Of a stretch of DNA of 48,626 nucleotides, positions 33,317 to 40,348 are shown piece by piece. Positions within the stretch are counted from its first letter, which is position 1; every line of letters begins with the position of its first letter. The translations under genes were made by a program, and so were the position numbers. Below the pieces are notes generated by a model, which saw nothing but the letters and a program-made list of their open reading frames with translations, was not told the DNA's origin and did no database searches. Origin of the DNA: JBKBMT01 sp046295655 (lineage in GTDB: Bacteria; Pseudomonadota; Alphaproteobacteria; Rhodobacterales; Rhodobacteraceae); the NCBI GenBank assembly GCA_046295655.1, contig JBKBMT010000015.1, positions 1-48,626 of the forward strand, read 5' to 3'.

Positions 33317-34327
33317 TCAGCCGCGCCGGCGCCGTTCCCGCCTCGGGGTCTCGCCCCCGTCCCCGGTGCCGTCGGACGCCGACGAGAAGCCGCCGATTTC
33401 CGTCGCGATCGTCTGAAGGGTCGGACGCTCCCCCGGCGGCGTCGTCTCGAGCGCGGCGCGCATTGCCCGCAGATGTTCCGGCAGCGTGCCGCAGCACCCG
33501 CCGATCACCCGTGCCCCGGCGTCGCGGGCGAGCACCGCATACCGCGCCATGAGTTCGGGCGTCCCGTCATAGTGGATGTGGCCGTCGTGGTATTTCGGTA
33601 TCCCGGCGTTTCCCTTGGCGATTACCGGCCGTTCGGTCCCTGTGGCGGCGAAACCGAGGACGGTGCGCAGCAGGTCCGAGGCGCCGACCCCCCAATGCGC
33701 GCCGACGGCCCCCGGCGGGTTGGGCAGCTTCTCGACCAGTTCGGAAAGCCCGGCCGATGTCAGTCCCATCATGGTCCGCCCGGCCGTATCGAAGCTCATC
33801 GTGCCGCACCAGGGCATGCCGGCGCGGCGCGCGGCCTCTGCCGCGGCCTTGAATTCCTCGGCGGCGCTGATCGTCTCTACCCAGAGGATGTCGACGCCGC
33901 CTTCCCTCAGGCCCTCGGCCTGTTCGTGGAAGATCTCGACCGCCTCGGCATGGGTCAGGGTGCCCATCGGTGCGAAGATCTCGCCGGTCGGACCCATGGA
34001 GCCCGCGACGATGACCCGGCGACCGGCCGTATCGGCCACTTCCCGCCCCAGCTCTGCCGCCACCCGGTTCAGCTCGCGCACGCGGGCCTCTGCGCCGTGC
34101 AGCTTCAGCCGGCTCGCATTGCCGCCGAAGCTGTTGGTCAGGAACAGGTCGGACCCGGCCTCGACCGCGCCGCGGTAGAGCGCGAGGATACGGTCGGGAT
34201 GGTCGACATTCCACAGCTCGGGCGGGTCGCCCGCGCCGAGGCCCATGTTGAACAGCGTGGTGCCGGTGGCGCCGTCGGCCAGGATCCAGTCCCGCGAGGT
34301 CAGAAGTTCGGTCAGCGCATCGGGCAT
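33317..34327 (-). CDS. bmt: Betaine-homocysteine S-methyltransferase (homocysteine methyltransferase family)
   Basis: 336 aa. Pfam S-methyl_trans features: ADGATGTTLFNMGL near the N-terminus, TNSFGGNASRLKLHG, AGSMGPTGEIFAPMG, GAHWGVG, and the zinc-ligand motif GGCCGT near the C-terminus. It moves a methyl group from glycine betaine to homocysteine, giving dimethylglycine and methionine; the Rhodobacteraceae enzyme is known as Bmt. The product fits the dimethylglycine-dehydrogenase-like gene at 19.8 kb. ATG 34327 with GGAG six bases upstream was chosen; an upstream ATG (34396) would place a long hairpin inside the gene. The C-terminal tail is Arg-rich. Confidence 0.85.
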   Translation of the reverse strand: MPDALTELLTSRDWILADGATGTTLFNMGLGAGDPPELWNVDHPDRILALYRGAVEAGSDLFLTNSFGGNASRLKLHGAEARVRELNRVAAELGREVADTAGRRVIVAGSMGPTGEIFAPMGTLTHAEAVEIFHEQAEGLREGGVDILWVETISAAEEFKAAAEAARRAGMPWCGTMSFDTAGRTMMGLTSAGLSELVEKLPNPPGAVGAHWGVGASDLLRTVLGFAATGTERPVIAKGNAGIPKYHDGHIHYDGTPELMARYAVLARDAGARVIGGCCGTLPEHLRAMRAALETTPPGERPTLQTIATEIGGFSSASDGTGDGGETPRRERRRRG

Positions 34328-34345
34328 CCGTTCGCTCCATGGGTG

Positions 34346-34379
34346 GCGCCCCGCCTTGCCACGGGGCAGGGCGGGGCGC
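34346..34379 (-). promoter_or_regulatory. Strong hairpin in the bmt leader
   Basis: GCGCCCCGCC (34346-34355) pairs perfectly with GGCGGGGCGC (34370-34379), and the stem continues through TGCC/GGCA to a 4-nt loop, with only one C-A mismatch in the minus-strand RNA. It ends 18 nt before the bmt ATG. Another short hairpin (GACCCG/CGGGTC) lies at the end of the upstream gene, about 34425-34440. It may be a terminator for the upstream gene or a cis-regulator of bmt; there is no U-tract. Confidence 0.45.
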
Positions 34380-34437
34380 AACTGAAACGGGTTCATGCTA
34401 ACTTGCGGGGGCCGCATGATACGACCCGCGGGCCGGG

Positions 34438-34758
34438 TCAGTTGCCGAGTTCGACCATGAGTTGCGCCTTCGCCACGGGCAGGAGCGACTCCAGCCGCGC
34501 GCGGATCTCCTCGGGGCTGGCCCGCCCTGCCAGATCGGCCGAGACCTTGCGCACCACGTCCTCGTGCCCGGCTTCCTCGAAATCCGCCTTCACCACCTCG
34601 AGCGCATAGGCCTGCGCGGCTTCGCCCTTGCGACCCAGAAGCTCTGCCGCCCAGAGGCCAAGAAGCTTCATCCGCCGGGCGTTGGCGCGGAAGTTCATTT
34701 CCTCGTCATGGGCGAATTTCGCCTCGTAGGCGCGTTCGCGGTCGTCGAACGTGGTCAT
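34438..34758 (-). CDS. F1F0-ATPase inhibitor subunit zeta (DUF1476)
   Basis: 106 aa, all helical and charged. The N-terminal MTTFDDRERAYEAKFAHDEE and the block LLGLWAAELLGRKG are hallmarks of the alphaproteobacterial zeta subunit described in Paracoccus denitrificans, which blocks reverse rotation of F1-ATPase. The C-terminus (ARLESLLPVAKAQLMVELGN) completes the four-helix bundle. ATG 34758 follows GGAGGGATCCG. In relatives this gene commonly neighbours purC, as it does here across a 1.3-kb gap. Confidence 0.9.
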   Translation of the reverse strand: MTTFDDRERAYEAKFAHDEEMNFRANARRMKLLGLWAAELLGRKGEAAQAYALEVVKADFEEAGHEDVVRKVSADLAGRASPEEIRARLESLLPVAKAQLMVELGN

Positions 34759-34984
34759 CGGATCCCTCCGGTTGGCATGCGCGTCCGCCTCCATATGCCC
34801 GCGCGCGGGCGTTCCCGCAAGGCCGCGCTCCATGGTGTCCTGCGGTCGGTTCCGTTCCGGAAGCGGCACCCAACGACCCGACTTCCGCCTTTCGGCAGCC
34901 GGCAACTCTGGGCGGGCGGGGCGCTGTGCCCCTCACTCCGGGATCGGAACGGCAGGGAGAAAGACGACGGGACTTTCCCGGATG

Positions 34985-35900
34985 TTCGCCGCACGATGGG
35001 CCGATCCAAGGCGCCTGACACCTCCGCCGGCGAAACCGCCGCCCGCGTGTTTCTCGGCCTTTCGACGATCGTGCCGGGTGCAGCCGCGCAGATCGAGCCG
35101 GACGCCGTTCGCCAGATCCTCGCGGTGACCGATTTCAGCCCGACCTTCCGTGCGATCGCCCAGCAGTGCACCCTCGAACTCGTCAACGAGGCGCATCGGC
35201 TTCTGGTCACCGAGGGACCGGGCCCGGTCTGTTCGCGACGTGACAATGTGCATGAATCTCGCCCACGGCGACGCAGCGCGGGGTGGCCTGAAGATCATCG
35301 GTTACCCGGTCGGTGCGACGTCGGCTGGCCCGATATCGTGCACAAGTCACGCCTGACTGTCCGCAACGGTGCCGAGGCGGCCGCTCGCCATTCCGACCCT
35401 CTCGGCATCGGGTCGCACTGCCGAAAGGTGATGGCACCCCTGCCTCGACCATCGCGCCCCGGTTCGAGGCGGCGCGGCGCATGAGCTTTCCTGCGGCGGT
35501 TGCGGCGAAGTTGCCGACCTGTCTTGGTGTCCATGGCCCGGGCGGCGCCCCGCCGGTTCGGCCCGATCTCTGGGTCACGGCGGCCGGCATCGCGATGGGC
35601 GGCGAATTTCCGGTTCCTGTCCGGATGGGAGTTGCCATCGAGGCGTTCGACGAGCCGCCCGCGACCCTGCCGATCACCGTGGCAGCGATCGGGCTTGCGG
35701 CGTTCAACGGGCACGAGATCGTCATGCCGCGGATGCGGATGCCGTGGACGGAGGCAATAACCATGCCGGGCGCTCGTGCGGATGCTGCTGGACGGCGATC
35801 ACGTCTTTCGCGACGGTGACACGGCTGGACAGTCGGCCGAGGACGCGATCTGCCGGGGACTGGCGCAGGCCGCGGCCGACCGGTGGGATGGATGTGCTGC
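34985..35900 (+). pseudogene. Possible decayed gene, identity unknown
   Basis: Between the zeta gene and purC lie about 1280 bases (34759-36040) with no intact gene I can support. Protein-like stretches occur on the plus strand in changing frames: from ATG 34996 (AAQIEPDAVRQILAVTDFSP), then CMNLAHGDAARGGLKIIGYP in another frame near 35250, then RPDLWVTAAGIAMGGEFPV near 35550 in a third, then MLLDGDHVFRDGDTAGQ near 35780. The run of frames suggests a gene broken by several frameshifts, but no family was recognised and chance open frames in GC-rich DNA are possible. Confidence 0.35.
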
Positions 35901-36040
35901 GCATCAACCTTTGCGCCTTCAACGCGCAGCGGTCCCCCGCACGGCGAACCGGTCCTGCCCGCATCCTTGCGGGCGGCCCCCCCGTGACGTATATGCGCGG
36001 CAAAGGCGCGGCTGGCGGCCGGCGCTTATTCGGAGCATTC

Positions 36041-36802
36041 ATGGCACGGCGGAAGAAGGTTTACGAGGGCAAGGCCAAGATCCTCTACGAGGGGCCCGAG
36101 CCCGGAACCCTGATCCAGTATTTCAAGGACGACGCGGTGGGGCAGACCGTCCAGCGGACCGGCCATGCCGACGGTCGCGGGGTGCTGAACAACCGTCTGT
36201 CCGAGTTCTTCATGGCGGGGCTGAACGCGATCGGGGTGCCCACGCATTTCATGAAGCGGATCAACATGCGCGAGCAGCTGATCCGCATGGCCGAGATCGT
36301 GCCGCTTCTGGTCGTGGTGCGCAACTTCGCGGCGGGCGATCTGTCCAAGCGGCTGGGGATCCCCGAAGGCACGGCGCTGCCCCGTCCGATCGTCGAGTTC
36401 TATTTCAAGGATGCCAAGCTCGGGAACCCACTGGTGACCGAGGAGCATGTCATCGCCTTCGGCTGGGCCAGCCAGCAGGACCTGGACGACATGGTGGCGC
36501 TGGCGCTGCGTGTGAACGATTTCCTGTCCGGCGTGATGCTGGGCGTCGGGGTCCGGCTTGCCGATTTCCGCATCGAGGTGGGCCGGATCTGGGAAGGCGA
36601 CTTCATGCGGCTCATCGTCGCAGACGAGATCAGCCCTGACAGCTGCCGGTTGTGGGATCTGCGCCAGCCCGAGGGGGCAGACCGCGATCCCTTGCCGCGC
36701 GACGTGGCGCCGCTGGGCGACGTGCACGCCGAACTTGCCCGCCGGCTGGGGGTCCTGCCCTCGAACGTCACCCATGCCCACAAACCGACGCTGATAAACT
36801 GA
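36041..36802 (+). CDS. purC: Phosphoribosylaminoimidazole-succinocarboxamide synthase (PurC), divergent
   Basis: 253 aa, usual length. Most of the sequence is typical alphaproteobacterial PurC: MARRKKVYEGKAKILYEGPEPG, GVLNNRLSEFF, VVRNFAAGDLSKRLGI, ADEISPDSCRLWD, KPTLIN at the end. Two segments are unlike the family as I know it: the TAFNA-K-K region after YFKDDA is replaced by VGQTVQRTGHADG, and the segment after SCRLWD reads LRQPEGADRDPLPRDVAP. The enzyme joins aspartate to CAIR in purine synthesis. ATG 36041 lacks a clear Shine-Dalgarno. It could be a paralogue with changed activity. Confidence 0.8.
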   Translation: MARRKKVYEGKAKILYEGPEPGTLIQYFKDDAVGQTVQRTGHADGRGVLNNRLSEFFMAGLNAIGVPTHFMKRINMREQLIRMAEIVPLLVVVRNFAAGDLSKRLGIPEGTALPRPIVEFYFKDAKLGNPLVTEEHVIAFGWASQQDLDDMVALALRVNDFLSGVMLGVGVRLADFRIEVGRIWEGDFMRLIVADEISPDSCRLWDLRQPEGADRDPLPRDVAPLGDVHAELARRLGVLPSNVTHAHKPTLIN

Positions 36803-36813
36803 AGGATCCGGCG

Positions 36814-37053
36814 ATGAAGGCGCGCGTGCATGTGATGCTGAAGGACGGTGTGCTGGATCCGCAGGGCGAGGCGGTGCGCCATGCGCTGGGGGCGCTCGGG
36901 TTTTCCGGGGTTCAGTCGGTGCGTCAGGGCAAGGTGATCGAGCTCGACCTGGCGGCGACCGATCGTGCCGCGGCCGAGGCCGAGGTGCGCGCGATGTGCG
37001 AAAAGCTGCTCGCCAATACGGTGATCGAGAAATACGCGGTCGAGATCGTGTGA
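36814..37053 (+). CDS. purS: Phosphoribosylformylglycinamidine synthase subunit PurS
   Basis: 79 aa, normal size. MKARVHVMLKDGVLDPQGEAVRHALGALGFSGVQSVRQGKVIELDL matches the PurS fold, a small dimer that bridges PurL and PurQ in the FGAM synthase complex. It starts 11 bp after purC with GAAGGATCCGGCG upstream, so it is co-transcribed. purQ, the usual next gene, is absent here. Confidence 0.92.
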   Translation: MKARVHVMLKDGVLDPQGEAVRHALGALGFSGVQSVRQGKVIELDLAATDRAAAEAEVRAMCEKLLANTVIEKYAVEIV

Positions 37054-37090
37054 TGCGACCTGGCAGGGGGCGCCCGTCGGCAGGTCGGTC

Positions 37091-37387
37091 GTGATCGCGG
37101 CAACGATCCTGGCCACCGCGGTCCTTCTGGCCGCTTCGGTCGGGATCTGGCGCAACCTGCCGCTGATCGGCGGAATGGCGGTTCCCATCGTGCTCTGGGT
37201 CGGGGGCAGCGTGCTCTATCTTCTTGTCACGCCCGAGGCGGACGTGCCGGCAGGCCGTGCCGAGCTTCTTTTCATTGCGAACGTCTTTCTTGCCTTCCTC
37301 TGGGTATGTCTGGTCGCGCTGGCGCTCGTCGCGCACAGCCTGCGGGGGCAGCCGGGGAAGGACGACCGGGGCTCCGGCGCGCCTTGA
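37091..37387 (+). CDS. Small membrane protein of unknown function
   Basis: 98 aa, GTG start at 37091. Three predicted TM helices (about 2-20, 25-47 and 60-84) and a short charged C-terminus (LRGQPGKDDRGSGAP). No family recognised. It lies 37 bp after purS, where purQ would be expected, and 49 bp before the alcohol dehydrogenase. Weak Shine-Dalgarno, so the start could be a few codons off. Confidence 0.55.
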   Translation: MIAATILATAVLLAASVGIWRNLPLIGGMAVPIVLWVGGSVLYLLVTPEADVPAGRAELLFIANVFLAFLWVCLVALALVAHSLRGQPGKDDRGSGAP

Positions 37388-37436
37388 CGCCTGGGTGCGG
37401 TCCGGGCTTGATGCCCGCACCAGCCGGGAGTGAGCC

Positions 37437-38474
37437 ATGCGCGCAGCGGTCCTTCGCCACTACAACGCCGACCTGATGATCGAGGTCGTTCCCGATCCGG
37501 TCTGCGAACCCGACGGGGTGATCCTGCGGGTCGAGGCCTGCGGCATCTGCCGGTCCGACTGGCACGGCTGGACCGGCGAGCATCCGCGGGTCAAGCCGGG
37601 GCAGATCCCCGGCCACGAATACTGCGGCGAGGTGGTCGAGTCCGGGCCGCTGGCGCAGTGGAAGCGGGGCGACCGGGTGATCGCGCCCTTCCTGCTGGCC
37701 TGCGGCACCTGTCCGGCCTGCCGGTCGGGCCATTCGAACACCTGCGCCGACCAGCGCCTGCCCGGATTCGGCGAGCCCGGTGCCTTTGCCGAATATGTGT
37801 CGGTGCCGCATGCCCACAACCTTGCGCGCCTGCCCGACAGCCTGTCGCCGGTGCTGGCCGCCGCGCTGGGCTGCCGGGTGACGACCGCCTGGCATGCGCT
37901 TACCGGGCGGGCCGCATTGCAGCCGGGCGAATGGCTGGCGGTGCACGGGACCGGTGGGATCGGGCTTTCCTGTCTGATCCTCGGCCGGGCGATGGGGGCG
38001 CGGGTGGTCGTGGTCGATGTCGTGCCGGAAAAGCTGGCCCATGCCCTGTCGCTCGGCGCCGAGGCGGCCTTCGACCCCCGCGAGGGGAATGTCGCGGAAC
38101 GGATCCGCGACATCACCGGCGGCGGTGCCCATGTCAGCATCGAGGCTTTGGGCATTCCGGCCACCACCAACGGCTCGATCGCCTGTCTGCGCCCGCTTGG
38201 CCGGCACGTGCAGGTCGGCATGCCGGTCGGCCATACGGCCCGGATGGAGATCGACATGAACGCGGTCTACATGAAGAACCTGGCATTGTTCGGCACCCGC
38301 GGCATGCCGGCCTGGCGCTATCCATCGCTTCTGGGCCTGATCGAATCCGGGCGGGTCGATGTCCGGCCCCTGGTCGCGCGCGAGATCGGCCTGTCCGGCG
38401 CCTCGGCCGAACTGCGCGCCTTCAACGGCCCGACACCGCCCGGGGTCGCGGTCATCACCGACTTCGCAGCGTGA
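37437..38474 (+). CDS. Zinc-dependent alcohol dehydrogenase (MDR family)
   Basis: 345 aa. Catalytic-zinc ligands in CGICRSDWHGW and GHEYCGEV; structural-zinc tetrad ACGTCPACRSGHSNTC; Rossmann motif GTGGIGLSCLILG near 175, with Asp in VVDVV suggesting NAD preference. The substrate is not evident; the order resembles sorbitol/threonine/aryl-alcohol dehydrogenase relatives. ATG 37437 follows GGGAGTGAGCC. It converges with the Lrp gene with only 4 bp between the stops. Confidence 0.88.
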   Translation: MRAAVLRHYNADLMIEVVPDPVCEPDGVILRVEACGICRSDWHGWTGEHPRVKPGQIPGHEYCGEVVESGPLAQWKRGDRVIAPFLLACGTCPACRSGHSNTCADQRLPGFGEPGAFAEYVSVPHAHNLARLPDSLSPVLAAALGCRVTTAWHALTGRAALQPGEWLAVHGTGGIGLSCLILGRAMGARVVVVDVVPEKLAHALSLGAEAAFDPREGNVAERIRDITGGGAHVSIEALGIPATTNGSIACLRPLGRHVQVGMPVGHTARMEIDMNAVYMKNLALFGTRGMPAWRYPSLLGLIESGRVDVRPLVAREIGLSGASAELRAFNGPTPPGVAVITDFAA

Positions 38475-38478
38475 GGGC

Positions 38479-38910
38479 TCAGCCCGCCCGGTCGATCCGG
38501 GTGGAGAGATGGATCAGGCTTTCCGACGACCGCACCCCGTTCAGCGCGCCTATCCGGTCCAGCGCGGCGTCGAGCGATGCGGTGGTCGGGGCCGAAAGTT
38601 GCAGCAGCAGGTCGAACCGGCCCGAGGTCGTGTGCGCCGTCTCGACCTCGACCATGGCCTTGAGCGCCGACAGGATCGCGCCCTGGCTCCGCGGCTCGAT
38701 GGTCAGAAGGACGCTGGCGCGGATCCGTCCGCTGCGCGCGGCCTCGCCCAGCTTTACCGTATAGCCCGCGATCGTTCCCGTGCTTTCCAGCCGTTCCAGG
38801 CGTGCCTGAACGGTCGATCGGGCCAGCCGCAACCGGCGCGCGAGAGTGGCAACCGACATGCGCGCATCGGCGGTCAGGAGGTTCAGGATCGTGCGGTCGG
38901 TGTCGTCCAA
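38479..38910 (-). CDS. Lrp/AsnC-family transcriptional regulator
   Basis: 143 aa. N-terminal winged helix-turn-helix (TDRTILNLLTADARMSVATLARRLRLARSTVQARLERLESTGTIAGY) and C-terminal RAM ligand-binding domain (VETAHTTSGRFDLLLQLSA). The start is TTG at 38910, giving MDDTDRTIL, preceded by GGTGTGACCC. It diverges from the ornithine/lysine decarboxylase gene, which is probably its target, given that Lrp-type regulators sense amino acids. Confidence 0.88.
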   Translation of the reverse strand: MDDTDRTILNLLTADARMSVATLARRLRLARSTVQARLERLESTGTIAGYTVKLGEAARSGRIRASVLLTIEPRSQGAILSALKAMVEVETAHTTSGRFDLLLQLSAPTTASLDAALDRIGALNGVRSSESLIHLSTRIDRAG

Positions 38911-38922
38911 GGGTCACACCTG

Positions 38923-38953
38923 CGTTATGTTTGTTGGTTTCGGCATAATAACG
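38923..38953. promoter_or_regulatory. Inverted repeat in the Lrp/decarboxylase divergent region
   Basis: CGTTAT (38923-38928) and ATAACG (38948-38953) flank an A/T-rich 19-bp core with CATAAT. It begins 13 bp upstream of the TTG start of the Lrp gene. Possible autoregulatory operator; no firm -35/-10 pair was found. Confidence 0.3.
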
Positions 38954-39137
38954 ACAGTGCGCTGCATTTCCACTCTTTCGCCAGTCATTCTTCGGGTCCA
39001 TATGCGCGGTCCGTTTACAGGAAAAGGGCGGCTCATACGCACCTGGCCTGGTTGGATGAAACGCATGCGCGCGTTCCCCAACCCGTTCGCCGGGGCAAGG
39101 ACCTGCGTTCTGTTGGCACGAAGGAAGGACGACGCCG

Positions 39138-40280
39138 ATGGGACTGACAAAGACGATCTGGGCCACCCCCGCCGAACATCTGGCTCATGCCCAGCCGGAA
39201 AATCCGGTTCTGTACTTCGCGCCCGGCGTCCTGCAGGACACGGCGCGGCGCTTCATCGACGGCTTTCCCGGGCTTGTTACCTACGCGGTGAAGTCGAACC
39301 CCGACGAGGTGGTGATCGAGAACCTCGCCGCGGCCGGCGTGCGTGGCTTCGACGTGGCCAGCCCGGCCGAGATGCTGATGATCCGTCGCCTCGCACCGGA
39401 GGCCGCGCTGCACTACAACAACCCGGTCCGTTCGCGGTCCGAGATCGCGACCGCGGTCGCGCTCGGCGTCCGGTCCTGGTCGGTGGACAGCCACAGCGAG
39501 CTGGCCAAGCTGGTCGAGATGGTCCCGGCCGAAGCCTGCGAGATCTCGGTCCGGTTCAAGCTGCCGGTCGCGGGCGCGGCCTACAACTTCGGTGCCAAGT
39601 TCGGCGCGAGCGCCGAGAAGGCTGCGGACCTGCTGCGGACCGTTGCAGCGGCGGGTTTCGTGCCGTCCCTGACCTTTCACCCCGGCACCCAGTGCACCGA
39701 TCCGGCGGCATGGGACCAGTATATCCGCACCGCGGCGCGGATCGCGGCAGAGGCCGGCGTGCGCATCGCCCGGCTGAACGTCGGCGGCGGGTTCCCGTCG
39801 CATCGCCGCGCCGGCGAGGCGCCGGCGCTCGAGGCAATCTTCGCACTGATCGACCGCGTGACCGGCGAAGCCTTCGGCACCTCGCGGCCGGCGCTGGTGT
39901 GCGAGCCGGGGCGCGGCCTCGTGGCCGATGCCTTCACCCTGGCTGCCAGGGTGAAGGCAGTGCGCGACGACGAGCATGTGTTCCTGAACGACGGCGTCTA
40001 TGGCGCGCTGGCCGAACTGCCGCTGATCGGTGCCACCACCCGGATCGAGGCAGTGTCGCCCGAGGGCAACCGCCGCGACGGCCCGACCATGCCGCGCATC
40101 GTGTTCGGTCCGACCTGCGATTCCGTTGACCGGCTGCCTGGCGAGGTCGATCTGCCGGCCGATCTGGCCGAGGACGACTATGTGCTGTTCCACGGTCTCG
40201 GAGCCTATTCGACGGCGACCAACACCCGGTTCAACGGGTTCGGGCAGCTGGGCATCGAGACTGTCCTGGCGCTGGGCTGA
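39138..40280 (+). CDS. Ornithine/lysine decarboxylase, alanine-racemase fold (group IV)
   Basis: 380 aa. PLP-binding lysine K52 in YAVKSNPD, phosphate-binding GGG in LNVGGGFPSH, HPGTQC, CEPGRGLVADAF, and the active-site cysteine motif FGPTCDSVD near the C-terminus, as in eukaryote-like ODCs. It yields putrescine (or cadaverine) from ornithine (or lysine). ATG 39138 follows GGAAGGACGACGCC. A 227-bp spacer separates it from the divergent Lrp gene. Confidence 0.9.
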   Translation: MGLTKTIWATPAEHLAHAQPENPVLYFAPGVLQDTARRFIDGFPGLVTYAVKSNPDEVVIENLAAAGVRGFDVASPAEMLMIRRLAPEAALHYNNPVRSRSEIATAVALGVRSWSVDSHSELAKLVEMVPAEACEISVRFKLPVAGAAYNFGAKFGASAEKAADLLRTVAAAGFVPSLTFHPGTQCTDPAAWDQYIRTAARIAAEAGVRIARLNVGGGFPSHRRAGEAPALEAIFALIDRVTGEAFGTSRPALVCEPGRGLVADAFTLAARVKAVRDDEHVFLNDGVYGALAELPLIGATTRIEAVSPEGNRRDGPTMPRIVFGPTCDSVDRLPGEVDLPADLAEDDYVLFHGLGAYSTATNTRFNGFGQLGIETVLALG

Positions 40281-40307
40281 GGCCTGCACCCCGGCTGGAC
40301 AGCCCGG

Positions 40308-40332
40308 CCGGGGGCGTTACGCTGGCCCCCGG
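40308..40332 (+). terminator. Hairpin after the decarboxylase gene
   Basis: Perfect 8-bp stem CCGGGGGC / GCCCCCGG with a 9-nt loop, 28 bases after the stop. No T-run follows, and the next gene's Shine-Dalgarno begins soon after, so it may only attenuate. Confidence 0.4.
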
Positions 40333-40348
40333 AATCACGGGGGACACG

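Noticed and set aside
34380..34440. SAM-II, SAM-SAH or SAH riboswitch in the bmt leader
   Set aside because: The conserved core sequences I know for these classes are not present; only a hairpin of unknown class was kept.
35207..35764. 185-aa open frame on the minus strand upstream of purC
   Set aside because: Arg/Pro/Ser-rich with no motifs; the opposite strand has more protein-like segments, so it looks like a shadow of decayed sequence.
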